A stretch of DNA of 64,000 nucleotides from the NCBI RefSeq assembly GCF_025515205.1, contig NZ_JAOPFX010000001.1, forward strand, positions 1,178,001-1,242,000, in the 5' to 3' direction. Positions within the stretch are counted from its first letter, which is position 1. Every line of letters begins with the position of its first letter. Of this stretch, positions 55,688-62,905 are shown in pieces. The position numbers and the translations under genes are program-made. The notes beneath the pieces are model-generated. The model was not told the origin of the DNA. It saw only the letters and a list, made by a program, of their open reading frames with translations, and did not search any database. The stretch is from Microbacterium fluvii (lineage in GTDB: Bacteria > Actinomycetota > Actinomycetes > Actinomycetales > Microbacteriaceae).

Positions 55688-56608
55688 ATGCTCGACACGC
55701 TCACCGGTTTCGTCGTGGTGGGCGTCGCGATCGTCGTCGGCTGGATCATCGGGCGAATCGATCTGCTGGGCGAGCACGCGCGTCCCGTGCTCAGCAGACT
55801 CATCTTCTTCGTGCTGTCGCCGTTTCTGCTGTTCACGGTCCTGTCGCAGACCGACGTGCGGATGCTGTTCTCCGCACTTCTGCCCGCCTCCGCCCTGACC
55901 GCCGTCGTTGTCATCGGCGCGTATGCCGCCGTCGCCCGATGGGTCTGGCGGCGTTCGGTCGGTGAGACGCTGGTGGGAGCGCTGTCGGCGGGACAGGTCA
56001 ACTCCAACAACATCGGCATCCCGCTCTCGCTGTATCTGCTCGGCAACGCCGCCTACCCCGCGCCGGTCATCCTGCTGCAGCTGCTCGTGTTCACGCCCGT
56101 CTCGATGACGATCTTCGAGGCCATCACTTCGGGTCGCCGCTCGATCTGGGGTCCCCTCCGGCGTACGCTCACCAATCCGATCGTCATCGCCTCGGTGCTC
56201 GGGGTCGCCGTGTCGCTGAGCGGGATCGAGCTGCCGCCGATCGTGATCGAGCCGGCGAACCTGATCGCGAACGCGTGCGTGCCGGTCCTGCTGATCTCCT
56301 ACGGCATCTCGCTGCACGGGCAGCGCGTGCTCGGCGCGGCAGGACGCCGTCGCGATGTGCTGCTGGCCTCGGCGCTCAAGCTCGTCGCGATGCCGCTCAT
56401 CGGCTGGGCGGTCGCGCAGTTCGTCTTCGGCATGTCGGCGCACGAAGTGCTCATCGTCGTCGTGCTGGCGGCCCTTCCGACCGCTCAGAACGTCTTCAAC
56501 TACTCCCAGCGCTACGGCATCGGCGAGACGATCTCGCGCGACACCATCTTTGTGACGACACTCGGTTGCGTACCGGTGCTCATGCTCGCCATGCTGATTC
56601 TGGGCTGA
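55688..56608 (+). CDS. AEC-family (auxin efflux carrier-like) transporter
   Basis: A 306-residue protein with about ten membrane helices in two five-helix halves. The segment SAGQVNSNNIGIPLSLYLLG near residues 98-117 and AALPTAQNVFNYSQRYG near 260-276 are the pair of conserved, broken helices of the bile acid/AEC transporter fold. Bacterial relatives carry malate, malonate or similar acids; the substrate here is unknown. It starts at an ATG with a -10 box 6 bases upstream. It is divergent from the UvrA-like gene and ahead of the HdeD-like gene, which has its own promoter. Confidence 0.9.
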   Translation: MLDTLTGFVVVGVAIVVGWIIGRIDLLGEHARPVLSRLIFFVLSPFLLFTVLSQTDVRMLFSALLPASALTAVVVIGAYAAVARWVWRRSVGETLVGALSAGQVNSNNIGIPLSLYLLGNAAYPAPVILLQLLVFTPVSMTIFEAITSGRRSIWGPLRRTLTNPIVIASVLGVAVSLSGIELPPIVIEPANLIANACVPVLLISYGISLHGQRVLGAAGRRRDVLLASALKLVAMPLIGWAVAQFVFGMSAHEVLIVVVLAALPTAQNVFNYSQRYGIGETISRDTIFVTTLGCVPVLMLAMLILG

Positions 56609-56632
56609 TCGCGCCGGGGTTCCCAGGCGCGA
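56609..56632 (+). terminator. Weak terminator after AEC gene
   Basis: TCGCGCC (56609-56615) and GGCGCGA (56626-56632) form a perfect 7-bp stem with a 10-base loop directly after the AEC stop codon. There is no T-run. Confidence 0.45.
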
Positions 56633-56672
56633 CACGCCCCTCGCTCCCCCGCCGAACCTTCAACCTGGGGTT

Positions 56673-56678
56673 TATGCT
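56673..56678 (+). promoter_or_regulatory. Candidate -10 box for HdeD-like gene
   Basis: TATGCT lies 39 bases before the ATG at 56718; the ribosome binding site is AAAGGA (56706-56711). No consensus -35 box is evident. Confidence 0.35.
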
Positions 56679-56717
56679 GACGGCAGACCTCTCAGGTAAC
56701 TCTCAGAAAGGACGCTC

Positions 56718-57269
56718 ATGTCCGAGTCGCTCGAAAAGTCGGCTGTCAACGGCATCCGCACCGCCATCGGCATCGGCGGCGTGCTCGCCGTCATCGCCGG
56801 CATCCTCATCCTGGTGTGGCCGGTCAAGACCGCCATGGTCATCACCGTCATCCTCGCGATCTACGCCGTCGCGGCGGGCCTGGTCTACCTCGGCCTCGGC
56901 ATCTTCTCCAAGGGCAAGGGCGGCTGGTCGCGCATCGGCCACATCGTCCTCGGGCTGCTGTTCATCATTGCCGGTGTCATCGCCTTCGCCAACCTGCAGA
57001 CCACGACCGCGTGGCTCGCGGTGATCGTGGCGATCATGGTGGGTATCGCGTGGATCGTCGAGGGCGTCGTGTCGCTGTCGACCCTGGGCGATGCCGTGTC
57101 GAAGGGCTGGACGGTCTTCTTCGCGATCGTCAGCATCATCGCCGGCATCTACCTGCTGTTCACGCCCTTCGTCGGTGCGCTGGCGCTGTGGTGGCTGCTG
57201 GGCATCGCGCTGATCGTCATCGGCATCGTCAACGTCGTGCGCGCCTTCACCTTCGGCAAGCACGCCTGA
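56718..57269 (+). CDS. HdeD-family membrane protein
   Basis: A 183-residue protein with six membrane helices in three hairpins, a few short charged loops (FSKGKGG; DAVSKGW) and almost no soluble part. The pattern and the repeated GxxxxxxGIxxLxxP-like helices (IAGILILVWPVKTAM; IAGIYLLFTPFVGAL) match the HdeD/DUF308 family, linked to acid stress in Escherichia coli but of unknown role in actinobacteria. The ATG has AAAGGA upstream. A very strong two-way terminator begins 12 bases after the stop codon. Confidence 0.88.
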   Translation: MSESLEKSAVNGIRTAIGIGGVLAVIAGILILVWPVKTAMVITVILAIYAVAAGLVYLGLGIFSKGKGGWSRIGHIVLGLLFIIAGVIAFANLQTTTAWLAVIVAIMVGIAWIVEGVVSLSTLGDAVSKGWTVFFAIVSIIAGIYLLFTPFVGALALWWLLGIALIVIGIVNVVRAFTFGKHA

Positions 57270-57280
57270 CCTCGAACGGC

Positions 57281-57316
57281 GAAGGGGCTCGGGATCGCAC
57301 GATCCCGAGCCCCTTC
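57281..57316. terminator. Two-way terminator between HdeD-like and S9 peptidase genes
   Basis: A perfect 17-bp inverted repeat, GAAGGGGCTCGGGATCG (57281-57297) and CGATCCCGAGCCCCTTC (57300-57316), the strongest hairpin in the window. It is followed by TCTC on the plus strand and preceded by CGGC, and ends 3 bases before the convergent S9 peptidase stop codon. Confidence 0.85.
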
Positions 57317-57318
57317 TC

Positions 57319-59310
57319 TCATGCCTCAGGCGGCAGCATCCGCTCCCACCAGTCGAGCACGGCGGCGAACCGCTCGACGCGGTGCCGCGGCTGTCCGGAC
57401 CGGGTCAGCTCGTGGTTCTCGCCGGGGAAGATCAGCAGCTCGGCCGGCGTGCCCTGGCGCTTGAGCGCACTGTAATAGCGGGTCGCCTGTTCGAGCGGGC
57501 ACCGGTAGTCGAGCTCCGAGTGGATCACCAGGGTCGGCGTCGTGACCCGGCCGACCACCGCCATCGGGCTCTGCCGAGCGATGTCGTCGGGTGAGACGCC
57601 GACGTACTCGTCGCCGAAGAACGACCCGATGTCGCTCGTTCCCTGAAAGCTCGTCGGCTCGAGGAACCCCCTCTCGACGATGGCACCTGCGAAACGGTGC
57701 TCGTGCGCGATGATCCAGGCGGTGAGGTAGCCGCCGTACGACCCGCCCATGATGCCGACACGACTCCCGTCGAGTCGGGGATCGGCGTCGAGGGCGCCGT
57801 GGAGGAAGTCCATGACGTCGGTGTGGTCGACGGTGCCCATCGCGCCGCGGATGCTGCGCCCGTGCGCGCGCCCGTAGCCCGCGGAGCCGCGGGGGTTGCA
57901 ATAGACCACGGCATAGCCGGCGTCGACGAGCACCTGCGTCTCGTCGAACAGGTGCACGCCGTACGACGCGAACGGACCTCCGTGGATCTGCAGGATCACC
58001 GGGAACGGGCCCTCGCCCTCGGGCGCGGCGACCCAGCCGTGCACCGGATACCCGTCGCGCGCCGTCGCGGTGAACTCGGTCGGCTCCGCGAGGCCTGTCT
58101 GCCCGATCGCGGAGCCGAAGCCCGTGAGCGGTCGTACGGAGCCGCCCGAGACAAGAACGAGCTCGCCGAAGGTCGTCGGCGTCGCCACGGCGGCGACGAC
58201 CCGATCGCCCGCGGCGGCGTGCCCGGTCACCTCGACGTCGCCGCCGAGCAGCTCTGAGATCTCACCCTCGCGGGTGACCCGTACGAGCCGCACGCGACCC
58301 CGCGTGCGATCCTGCACGAGGAAGTCGTCGCCGTACGCCGTGATGTGGCTGCCGACCTCGCCGAGGTCGATCGTGTCGGCGTCGGTGAGCCGGCGCGGAC
58401 CCTCGTCTTCGAGCAGCCACAGCCCGACTCCTGGTGCGATGAAGTCCTGCCCCGCGTCGCCGACCTCGTCGGCCAGGACGGCGATGGTGCCGTCTGCGGC
58501 GACCTCGAGCCCGCTGAGCGAGAGCCCCGCCGAGCGGTCGAGTACGGTGCGCTCCCCCGATCCGTCGGCGGCGACGGCGATCAGCACGGTGCGCAGGTCG
58601 CGGCGGTCGGATTCGATCGCGTCACGCGAAGTGAGGATCTCGCCTCCCGAGAACGCGAGCCCGGCGTGGTCGTCTGATCCGGAGGTGAGCTGTCGCGGTG
58701 CCGAGGCGATGACGGTGCGCTTCGGCGGCTCCTCGCCCTCGGGGAGCACGGCCGGTGCGGGCTCGTAGAACGGCTCGGCGAGCGGGTCGGGTGCGGCGAC
58801 GACGAACAGGTGGGTGGGCCGGTCGGCGAGGTAGCCGAGGCCGTTGGCGTGCCAGCGGATGCCGGTGATCCGCCGCGGCGCCTCGGCATCGGCGCCGAGC
58901 CCGTCCACGGTGCCGTAGCGTCCCGGTTCTGCGACCCGCGCGAGGTAGGCGAGCGTCGCGCCGTCGGGCGACCACGCGAACTCCGACACGCCGAGCGCGG
59001 CATCCGTCGCCTGCACGGGCTCGCCGCCCGCGGCGGCGACGACGTGCACCTGGGGCCTTGCCTTCGCATCGCCGCGGAGGAAGGCGATGCGGGCGCCGTC
59101 GGGCGACAGGCGGGGCGCCGCATCCGCCGTGCCCCGGGTGAGGCGACGCGGAGCGCCGTCCGGCAGATCGACGCGCCAGAGCTGCCCCACGGCGCGGTTG
59201 GCGGTGAGGTCGGGGCGCGAGGCGGCGAAGACGGCGAACGAGCCGTCGTGCGCCACCTGCGGCCGACCGACCGAGACGAGCTTCTCGATGTCGGCGGCGC
59301 GCACGCTCAC
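57319..59310 (-). CDS. S9 family (prolyl oligopeptidase-type) serine peptidase
   Basis: A 663-residue cytosolic peptidase with an N-terminal beta-propeller (repeats such as LSPDGARIAFLRGD and WSPDGATLAYLARV) and a C-terminal alpha/beta hydrolase domain. The nucleophile is Ser524 in GGSYGG; the catalytic aspartate is in HSELDYRCP and the histidine in GENHELTR near the end. NPRGSAGYG is a further hallmark. The group is acylaminoacyl peptidase or dipeptidyl-peptidase-like, acting on short peptides. It starts at a GTG that overlaps the end of the SDR gene by 4 bases. Confidence 0.93.
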   Translation of the reverse strand: MSVRAADIEKLVSVGRPQVAHDGSFAVFAASRPDLTANRAVGQLWRVDLPDGAPRRLTRGTADAAPRLSPDGARIAFLRGDAKARPQVHVVAAAGGEPVQATDAALGVSEFAWSPDGATLAYLARVAEPGRYGTVDGLGADAEAPRRITGIRWHANGLGYLADRPTHLFVVAAPDPLAEPFYEPAPAVLPEGEEPPKRTVIASAPRQLTSGSDDHAGLAFSGGEILTSRDAIESDRRDLRTVLIAVAADGSGERTVLDRSAGLSLSGLEVAADGTIAVLADEVGDAGQDFIAPGVGLWLLEDEGPRRLTDADTIDLGEVGSHITAYGDDFLVQDRTRGRVRLVRVTREGEISELLGGDVEVTGHAAAGDRVVAAVATPTTFGELVLVSGGSVRPLTGFGSAIGQTGLAEPTEFTATARDGYPVHGWVAAPEGEGPFPVILQIHGGPFASYGVHLFDETQVLVDAGYAVVYCNPRGSAGYGRAHGRSIRGAMGTVDHTDVMDFLHGALDADPRLDGSRVGIMGGSYGGYLTAWIIAHEHRFAGAIVERGFLEPTSFQGTSDIGSFFGDEYVGVSPDDIARQSPMAVVGRVTTPTLVIHSELDYRCPLEQATRYYSALKRQGTPAELLIFPGENHELTRSGQPRHRVERFAAVLDWWERMLPPEA

Positions 59311-60080
59311 TCCCCCGTGAACGAAGAGGTGTCGCCGACGAGGCGGGTGTTGTCTGCAGGCACGGGGTCGAGGGCGGCGCGCGCGACCTCCGCGGCGAAC
59401 TCCGCGACGTTGTAGAGCTTGCCGGCGTCTTCGCGCCGAGCGGCGATGGCCCCCGGGTTGGCGCGTTCGAGCAGGGTCGCGGTGATGGTGCCCTCGATCA
59501 TGTCGCCCGAGACCACGGTAAAGCCGATGCCCTTCGCCTCGAGGGCGGGGATGCGCTCGCGCAGCGCGTCTTCGCCCGCGCGCTTGGAGAGGGCGACCGG
59601 CTCGTACTCTGCCATCGTCGCGGTCGTGCGGATGAAGTGGGCCTGGTGACTCGTGACGAACACGACGCGGGAGCCCTCGCCCAGGAGCGGCAGGGCGGTC
59701 TCCAGCACGTTCACCTGCGCGTCGCGGTTCAGAAGCAGCGCATAGTCCTGGGCCATTCCGGACTCCATGCCGCCGGAGGCGTTGAGCACGAGCACGTCGA
59801 GCGAGCCGAAGGTGCGGGCGACCTCGTCGAACATCGCCTGCACCGATGCGGGGTCGGTGAGGTCGGCGCCCACGACGAGAGCCTCGACGCCCAGTTCGCG
59901 CAGCTCGGCCGCCAGCTTCTCGGCGCGCGGGGCCTTGTTGCGGAAGTTGATCACGACGTTCGCGCCCGCCTGGGCGAAGTAGCGCACGGTATCGGCGCCG
60001 ATGCCGCGAGACGATCCGGTGACCAGTGCGGTCTTGCCTTCGAGGGAGCCGGCGGGAAGAGGGGCGATTGTCTCAGTCAC
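59307..60080 (-). CDS. SDR-family oxidoreductase with atypical active site
   Basis: A 257-residue Rossmann-fold protein of the short-chain dehydrogenase family. The cofactor motif TGSSRGIG lies near residues 21-28, and NASGG near 98-102 replaces the usual NAG motif. The catalytic serine is plausible in VTSHQAH, but the YxxxK pair is not: the lysine in ALSKRAGE has valine four residues before it, and the nearest tyrosine (EYEP) is seven residues before. So either the tyrosine is shifted or the protein is not a typical dehydrogenase. The GTG start has TAAGGT 6 bases upstream. It is cotranscribed with the S9 peptidase gene. Confidence 0.87.
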   Translation of the reverse strand: MTETIAPLPAGSLEGKTALVTGSSRGIGADTVRYFAQAGANVVINFRNKAPRAEKLAAELRELGVEALVVGADLTDPASVQAMFDEVARTFGSLDVLVLNASGGMESGMAQDYALLLNRDAQVNVLETALPLLGEGSRVVFVTSHQAHFIRTTATMAEYEPVALSKRAGEDALRERIPALEAKGIGFTVVSGDMIEGTITATLLERANPGAIAARREDAGKLYNVAEFAAEVARAALDPVPADNTRLVGDTSSFTGE

Positions 60081-60086
60081 GCCTCG

Positions 60087-60092
60087 ACCTTA
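60087..60092 (-). promoter_or_regulatory. -10 box of leaderless SDR promoter
   Basis: On the minus strand TAAGGT (60092-60087) lies exactly 6 bases before the GTG at 60080. The 97-base divergent gap also has TTGACA (60134-60139), but spacing to the next -10-like TAGGTT (60151-60156) is only 11 bases. Confidence 0.5.
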
Positions 60093-60177
60093 CCTTCGCC
60101 GGTGCGGCCACTTCTGTGACGTTGCCGCCTCTGTTGACATAGCCGCGTGATAGGTTCGCAACAACGGGGAGGCCGAC

Positions 60178-60651
60178 GTGGAGTTCATCCAGACCATCGA
60201 AGACTTCGCGTGGATCGGGTGGCTCGTCCTGATCCTCGTGTTCCTGGTGATCGAGATGCTCACGCTCGATTTCACCTTCCTCATGCTCTCGATCGGCGGT
60301 CTCGCCGGCCTCGGAGCCGATCTGCTGGGCGCTCCGCTCTGGCTGCAGGTGATCATCGCCGCGGCCGTCGCTGCCGTGCTGATCCTCGTGCTCAGACCTC
60401 CGCTGCTGCGCCGACTGCGCCGAGGGGAAGACCCGACCCCGTCGAACGTCGATGCGCTGCTCGGTCTTGCGGGCCGCGTGCTCGCCACCACGTCCGAGGT
60501 CGCAGGGCAGGTCAAGCTCGCCAACGGCGACATCTGGACCGCGCGCGTCGAGGGGCGCGGCGCACTCGACCCCGGCACGCCCGTGCGTGTCGTCCGCATC
60601 GACGGCGCCACCGCCTTCGTCCGACCCGAGCTGGAGGAGCAGACTCCGTGA
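60178..60651 (+). CDS. NfeD-like membrane protein
   Basis: A 157-residue protein with two or three membrane helices in the first 75 residues and a C-terminal OB-fold domain (GLAGRVLATTSEVAGQVKLAN region, about 98-150). This is the short NfeD type that pairs with SPFH proteins in membrane microdomains. The GTG start has GGGGAGG as ribosome binding site. The SPFH gene overlaps by 4 bases, the classic NfeD-SPFH operon. The long NfeD serine-protease domain is absent. Confidence 0.9.
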   Translation: MEFIQTIEDFAWIGWLVLILVFLVIEMLTLDFTFLMLSIGGLAGLGADLLGAPLWLQVIIAAAVAAVLILVLRPPLLRRLRRGEDPTPSNVDALLGLAGRVLATTSEVAGQVKLANGDIWTARVEGRGALDPGTPVRVVRIDGATAFVRPELEEQTP

Positions 60652-61595
60652 ACGACTTCGAAAGCATGATCCCGACCGCCGTCGGATGGCTGCTGGCCAT
60701 CGCGGTCTTCATCTTCGTGCTGGTGGTGATCGTCCGCGCGATCCGCATCATCCCGCAGGCCAACGCCGGCATCGTGGAGCGCCTCGGTCGCTACCACAAG
60801 ACGCTCATGCCCGGTCTGAACCTGCTGGTGCCCTTCATCGACCGGCTGCGGCCGCTCATCGACCTCCGCGAGCAGGTCGTCTCGTTCCCTCCGCAGCCGG
60901 TGATCACCGAAGACAACCTCGTCGTCTCGATCGACACCGTCATCTACTTCCAGGTGACCGACGCGCGGGCGGCGACCTACGAGATCGCCAACTATCTGGG
61001 CGCCGTCGAGCAGCTGACCACGACGACCCTGCGCAACGTGGTCGGAGGCCTGAACCTCGAAGAGGCGCTCACCAGCCGCGACGAGATCAACGGTCAGCTG
61101 CGGGTCGTGCTCGACGAGGCCACGGGCAAGTGGGGCATCCGCGTCGGCCGAGTGGAGATCAAGGCGATCGACCCGCCGCACTCCATCCAGGACTCGATGG
61201 AGAAGCAGATGCGCGCCGAGCGTGACCGTCGCGCCGCGATCCTGACGGCCGAGGGCACCAAGCAGTCCGCGATCCTCGAGGCGGAGGGGCAGCGTCAGGC
61301 CGAGATCCTCAAGGCCGAAGGCGACAAGCAGGCCGCAGTACTGCGCGCACAGGGCGAGGCGGAAGCCATCACGACGGTGTTCAACGCGATCCACGTGGGC
61401 AAGCCCGACGAGAAGCTGCTGGCCTACCAGTACCTCCAGACCCTGCCGAAGATCAGCGAGAGCCCCTCGAGCAAGCTGTGGATCATCCCGAGCGAGCTGA
61501 CAGAGGCGCTCAAGGGAATCGGCGGCGCGTTCTCGGGCGCGGTGAGCGATGCGGCCCAGCGCGCGCAGGAACGAGAGATCCCGCCCGCACCGTGA
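60648..61595 (+). CDS. SPFH domain (band 7/stomatin-like) protein
   Basis: A 315-residue protein with an N-terminal membrane helix (about residues 10-30), the band 7 domain (QANAGIVERLGRYHKTLMPG near 39-58 to about 190) and a helical part with repeats of EAEGQRQAEILKAEGDKQA that form a coiled coil. The end is hydrophobic and glycine-rich. SPFH proteins form large rings in the membrane and control proteases or lipid domains. It overlaps the NfeD-like gene and the phosphodiesterase gene by 4 bases each. Confidence 0.93.
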   Translation: MNDFESMIPTAVGWLLAIAVFIFVLVVIVRAIRIIPQANAGIVERLGRYHKTLMPGLNLLVPFIDRLRPLIDLREQVVSFPPQPVITEDNLVVSIDTVIYFQVTDARAATYEIANYLGAVEQLTTTTLRNVVGGLNLEEALTSRDEINGQLRVVLDEATGKWGIRVGRVEIKAIDPPHSIQDSMEKQMRAERDRRAAILTAEGTKQSAILEAEGQRQAEILKAEGDKQAAVLRAQGEAEAITTVFNAIHVGKPDEKLLAYQYLQTLPKISESPSSKLWIIPSELTEALKGIGGAFSGAVSDAAQRAQEREIPPAP

Positions 61596-62377
61596 CCCAC
61601 CCCTGGTTCGCGCCGACGGCGCGCCCGCGGATCCTCGCTCATCGGGGGCTGGCGACGGCGACGGACGCCGAGGGCAGGGCGATCGTCGAGAACTCCCTGC
61701 TGGCGGTTGCCGCCGCCCACGCGCTGGGTGTCGACTACGTCGAGAGCGACTGCCACGTCACCGCCGACGGCGTCGTGGTGCTCTTCCACGACGACGACCT
61801 GCACCGCGTGACGGGCGACCCCCGACGCGTGGCGGAGGTCACCGCCGCCGAACTCGAGCGCATCATGGAGCCGCGCGGCGGGCTGCTCACTCTCGCCCAC
61901 GCCCTCGACGCGTTTCCCGACCTGCGCTTCAACCTCGACGTCAAGGCCGAGGCGGCCGCGCTGCCGGTCGGCCGACTGGTCGCCCCGCACGTGCAGCGGG
62001 TGCTGGTGACGAGCTTCTCCGACCCGAGGCGCCGGCGAGCCCTGGCCGCGGCGCTCGAGGCGACCGGAGGCTCGCGGCCGGCGACGTCGGCGGGCACGGG
62101 CACCCTCGTGCGACTGCTCGTCGCCCTCGCCGTGCGCGCCGATCGCTGGGCCGCCCGGCTCCTGCGCGACGTCGACGCCCTGCAGATCCCTGAGCGACAC
62201 CGTCGAGTGCGCGTGCTCTCGACGCGTCTGCTGACCGTCGCCCACGCGGCCGGAGTCGAGGTGCACGTGTGGACGATCAACGCGCCCGACGACATGCGCC
62301 GCCTCGCCGCCCTGGGGGTCGACGGCATCGTCACCGACCGGGCCGACCTCGCCGTCGAGGTCTTCCGTCGCGCGTAG
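61592..62377 (+). CDS. Glycerophosphodiester phosphodiesterase family protein
   Basis: A 261-residue TIM-barrel enzyme that cleaves glycerophosphodiesters to glycerol 3-phosphate and an alcohol. The catalytic histidines and metal ligands lie in ILAHRGL near residues 14-20, VESDCHVTADGVVVLFHDDDL near 50-70 and LDVKAE near 114-119; VWTIN near 227-231 and GVDGIVTDRAD at the end are family marks. There is no signal peptide, so it is cytosolic. It overlaps the SPFH gene by 4 bases, suggesting a link between membrane organisation and lipid turnover. Confidence 0.93.
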   Translation: MTHPWFAPTARPRILAHRGLATATDAEGRAIVENSLLAVAAAHALGVDYVESDCHVTADGVVVLFHDDDLHRVTGDPRRVAEVTAAELERIMEPRGGLLTLAHALDAFPDLRFNLDVKAEAAALPVGRLVAPHVQRVLVTSFSDPRRRRALAAALEATGGSRPATSAGTGTLVRLLVALAVRADRWAARLLRDVDALQIPERHRRVRVLSTRLLTVAHAAGVEVHVWTINAPDDMRRLAALGVDGIVTDRADLAVEVFRRA

Positions 62378-62413
62378 CAGATTTCGGCGATCGGCGGGCC
62401 TGAGCATCCACTG

Positions 62414-62472
62414 TGAATGCCTTCTGCATGCCCTCCGTTCGGATGATCCGCACAGGTCGCTTCGTTATACCT
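62414..62472 (+). promoter_or_regulatory. Promoter region of rbpA with SigR-like elements
   Basis: TGAAT (62414-62418) followed by 18 bases and GTT (62437-62439) resembles the SigR/SigH-type promoter GGAAT-N18-GTT. A second pair, GGAT (62441-62444) and CGTT (62463-62466) 18 bases apart, and a TATACC -10-like box (62466-62471) follow. rbpA is a SigR target in Streptomyces; the same control here is a guess. Ribosome binding site GAGAGGA is at 62483-62489. Confidence 0.35.
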
Positions 62473-62497
62473 GAAGACGCGACGAGAGGACCACACA

Positions 62498-62881
62498 ATG
62501 GCAGAACGCAGCCTTCGCGGCGTGCGACTCGGCGCCCAGAGCCTACAGAGCGAAGAGGGCGTCGTTTTCCACGACCGTGCACAGCACACCTACACCTGCA
62601 CGTCCTGCGGACGTGACACCGTCCTCACCTTCGCGGCCGACGCCGAGGTGCCCGACGCCTGGGAGTGCCGCACGTGCGGTGCCGAGGCTCTGCGGCGCGT
62701 GGGCGACACGACCGCGACGGTCGATCACAGCGACGACAAGACCCCGCGAACGCATTGGGACATGCTGATGGAGCGTCGTACGCTTCCCGAGCTCGAGGAG
62801 CTGCTCGAAGAGCGCCTCGCCTACGTGCGCGCGCGCCGCGGCGCCGCCGAGAAGGCGACGGCCGACAAGCTCAGCGCCTGA
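62498..62881 (+). CDS. rbpA: RNA polymerase-binding protein RbpA
   Basis: A 127-residue RbpA, a transcription factor found only in actinobacteria that binds RNA polymerase with the main sigma factor and stabilises the open promoter complex. The start MAERSLRGVRLGAQSLQSEE is canonical. The zinc-binding pairs are CTSCG and CRTCG, about 23 residues apart near 34-62, and the C-terminal sigma-interacting helix includes HWDMLMERRTLPELEELL. It fits the use of poor -35 boxes seen across the window. A hairpin with a TTCG loop lies after its stop codon. Confidence 0.96.
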   Translation: MAERSLRGVRLGAQSLQSEEGVVFHDRAQHTYTCTSCGRDTVLTFAADAEVPDAWECRTCGAEALRRVGDTTATVDHSDDKTPRTHWDMLMERRTLPELEELLEERLAYVRARRGAAEKATADKLSA

Positions 62882-62905
62882 GGCGCGTCTCGGCACACAC
62901 CGGCC

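Noticed and set aside
60134..60156. TTGACA and TAGGTT as a sigma-70 promoter for the NfeD-SPFH operon
   Set aside because: The spacing is 11 bases, too short for a working promoter of the main sigma factor.
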